Assembly: GCF_002799245.1 (NCBI RefSeq) | Contig: NZ_NEQV01000005.1 | Location: 310,001-374,000 of the forward strand | Source of the DNA: Stenotrophomonas maltophilia | GTDB taxonomy: Bacteria; Pseudomonadota; Gammaproteobacteria; Xanthomonadales; Xanthomonadaceae | Length of the DNA: 64,000 nt | Direction of reading: 5' to 3' | Part shown: piece by piece, positions 62,568-64,000 of the stretch | Layout: each line of letters begins with the position of its first letter | How positions within the stretch are numbered: the stretch's first letter is position 1 | Translations under genes and position numbers: made by a program | Notes under the pieces: generated by a model | The model's input: the letters and a program-made list of their open reading frames with translations, nothing else | Database searches by the model: none | What the model was told of the DNA's origin: nothing

Positions 62568-63854
62568 ATGCAATTTGTTTCGACCCGCGGCCAGTCCCCG
62601 GCCGTTGGCCTCAGCGCGGCCATCGCTGCAGGATTGGCGCCGGACGGCGGGCTGTATGTACCCGAAGTGCTTCCCGCGGCCCGTGAGCTGCAGGCTGGCG
62701 CAACACTGGCCGACACCGCCGCGGATCTGCTGGCGCCGTTCTTCGCCGGTGATGCGCTGGAGGCCGCGCTGCCTGCGATCTGCCACGAGGCGTTCGATTT
62801 CCCGGTGCCACTGCGTGCACTCGGCGACGGCGACCATGTGCTGGAGCTGTTCCATGGGCCGACGGCGGCGTTCAAGGATATCGGTGCGCGCTTCCTGGCC
62901 GGAACCCTGTCGCGCCTGCAGGCCGGCAAGGACCGCGACCTGACCATTGTCGTCGCCACCTCCGGCGATACCGGCGCTGCCGTGGCGGCCGCGTTCCACC
63001 GCCAGCCGGGTGTACGCGTGGTGGTGCTGTACCCGGATGGACGCGTCTCGCCGCGCCAGGCGCACCAGCTCGGTTGCTTCGGCGACAACATCCAGGCGCT
63101 GCGTGTCGCTGGTGCGTTTGACGATTGCCAGGCCATGGTCAAGCAGGCGCTGGCCGACCGCGAGCTGCAGGCCCAGGTGCCGTTGAGTTCGGCCAACAGC
63201 ATCAGCCTTGGCCGCCTGCTGCCGCAGATGAGCTACTACGCACACGCGGCGTTGACCCACCATGCAACACATCGTCGCAGGCTCAACCTGGTGGTACCGA
63301 CCGGTAACCTTGGCAACGCAATGGCCGCGGTGCTGGCGCGCGCGCTGGGCGTGCCGATCGGGCAGATCGTGCTGGCCACCAATGCCAATGCCGTGCTGCC
63401 GGTGTACTTCAGCGGCGGCGGCTACCAGCCGCAGGCCAGCGTGGCCACGGTGGCCAATGCAATGGACGTGGGTGCGCCCAGCAACTTCGAGCGCCTGCGC
63501 TGGCTTTACCACGGAGATGATGCCGAGCTGCGCGCTGCATTCCGCGCGTTCGCGGTGGATGACGTGACCATCCGCGCGACGATTGCGTCAGCGCATGCCA
63601 GCCGTGGCGAGCTGTTCTGCCCGCACACGGCGACCGCGGTGAAGGTGCTGCAGGACCTGCGCGCGCGTGGTGCCAAGGGTGACTGGGCGGTGGTGGCCAC
63701 TGCGCATCCGGCCAAGTTCGAGGCCGTGGTCGAGCCGTTGATCGGCGGCCCGGTAGCGGTGCCGCCGGCGCTGGATGCGCTGCTGCAGCGGCCGGCGCAC
63801 GCCGAACCACTGGCCGCCGACTATGCGGCGTTGCGTGAGGTGTTGATGCGCTGA
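62568..63854 (+). CDS. thrC: Threonine synthase
   Basis: 428 residues from ATG 62568 (MQFVSTRGQSPAVGLS, the usual start). A GTG at 62532 overlapping the thrB end, with a GGGAG in front, would add 12 residues. PLP-Lys is in HGPTAAFKDIGARF. VVATSGDTGAAVAAAF and LVVPTGNLGNAMAAVLARA are further cofactor-binding blocks. It converts O-phosphohomoserine to threonine, the last step of the operon. Confidence 0.96.
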   Translation: MQFVSTRGQSPAVGLSAAIAAGLAPDGGLYVPEVLPAARELQAGATLADTAADLLAPFFAGDALEAALPAICHEAFDFPVPLRALGDGDHVLELFHGPTAAFKDIGARFLAGTLSRLQAGKDRDLTIVVATSGDTGAAVAAAFHRQPGVRVVVLYPDGRVSPRQAHQLGCFGDNIQALRVAGAFDDCQAMVKQALADRELQAQVPLSSANSISLGRLLPQMSYYAHAALTHHATHRRRLNLVVPTGNLGNAMAAVLARALGVPIGQIVLATNANAVLPVYFSGGGYQPQASVATVANAMDVGAPSNFERLRWLYHGDDAELRAAFRAFAVDDVTIRATIASAHASRGELFCPHTATAVKVLQDLRARGAKGDWAVVATAHPAKFEAVVEPLIGGPVAVPPALDALLQRPAHAEPLAADYAALREVLMR

Positions 63855-63863
63855 CCCGGAGCT

Positions 63864-63957
63864 GCCGGGCGATGCCCGGCGGTTCTCATGTAGAGCCGAG
63901 CCATGCTCGGCTGCTGTTCGAGATCGGCACGATGAGTCGAGCATGGCTCGACTCTAC
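63864..63957. repeat. Hairpin and inverted SMAG pair after thrC
   Basis: A GC hairpin GCCGGGC-GAT-GCCCGGC lies at 63864-63880 (10 bases after the thrC stop, likely transcript end). A forward GTAG element is at 63890-63913 and an inverted element ending CTAC at 63935-63957. A further dyad (GCCGGGC...) begins at 63987 and is cut by the window end. Confidence 0.8.
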
Positions 63958-64000
63958 AGAAGTCGTTTGCGCATGGCGTGGAGTAACGCCGGGCTATGCC

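Overview
The window looks like a chromosomal segment of Stenotrophomonas maltophilia or a close relative (Xanthomonadaceae). The supporting signs are high GC throughout, many short palindromes that begin with GTAG (the SMAG family of REP-like elements described in this species), a chromosomal APH(3')-IIc-type kanamycin kinase gene, and a thrA-thrB-thrC operon with its own leader peptide. No insertion sequence, integrase, prophage or CRISPR array was seen. Nearly all of the sequence is coding.

Region by region. 1-866 is the 5' part of a GlxA/AraC-type regulator cut by the window edge. 1206-11791 is one collinear set of nine genes: TonB-dependent receptor, FMN reductase, a small DUF3088 protein, two flavin-dependent monooxygenases, an M20 amidohydrolase, a GNAT acetyltransferase, a fused permease-ATPase and a solute-binding protein. 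Its content parallels the Bacillus subtilis ytmI (sna/cmo/snd/tcy) operon for salvage of sulfur from S-substituted cysteines by acetylation, oxidation and deacetylation. 11966-15085 encodes a periplasmic discoidin/six-hairpin glycosidase-like protein behind a LacI-type operator. 15331-16104 is a small two-gene unit that resembles a toxin-antitoxin pair. 16132-19868 holds a metallo-beta-lactamase-fold hydrolase, a divergent TetR regulator with twin operators, and a membrane EAL protein.

20288-23904 carries two aminoglycoside phosphotransferase-type genes around a TetR/DUF418 pair. 24031-28144 (minus strand) holds a DMT exporter, murB, pyrD, a methyltransferase and a DUF4190 protein. It is followed by a four-unit, 74-bp tandem array built from paired REP palindromes, then an SDR and an ALDH7-type dehydrogenase, then tRNA-Arg(CCT). 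31211-35367 has a DHDPS-family lyase, GNAT, AraC, UspA and TetR genes with clear operator palindromes.

35740-45599 is a two-gene surface module: a 2057-residue DUF11-repeat/OmpA protein with a strict 122-residue period, and a 1229-residue outer-membrane beta-barrel protein. 45665-53468 is a signalling region: response regulator and PAS kinase on the minus strand; a triple-receiver hybrid kinase, CheR, CheB and receiver-kinase on the plus strand in overlapping genes; then a BLUF blue-light sensor. 53472-54729 is a BigR-like persulfide-sensing ArsR repressor divergent from a split YeeE/YedE transporter. 54797-58765 holds an Ntn hydrolase, a DUF6491-like protein, an AraC regulator, a seven-element REP array and an EamA exporter. 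58904-63854 is the threonine operon with leader peptide and attenuator.

The strongest biological themes are organosulfur use (the 1-12 kb cluster and the BigR/YeeE unit), a surface DUF11/barrel module, a kinase-CheR-CheB cluster next to a blue-light sensor, and unusually ordered REP arrays. Starts were chosen from overlaps, Shine-Dalgarno matches and family conventions; several remain ambiguous and are flagged.
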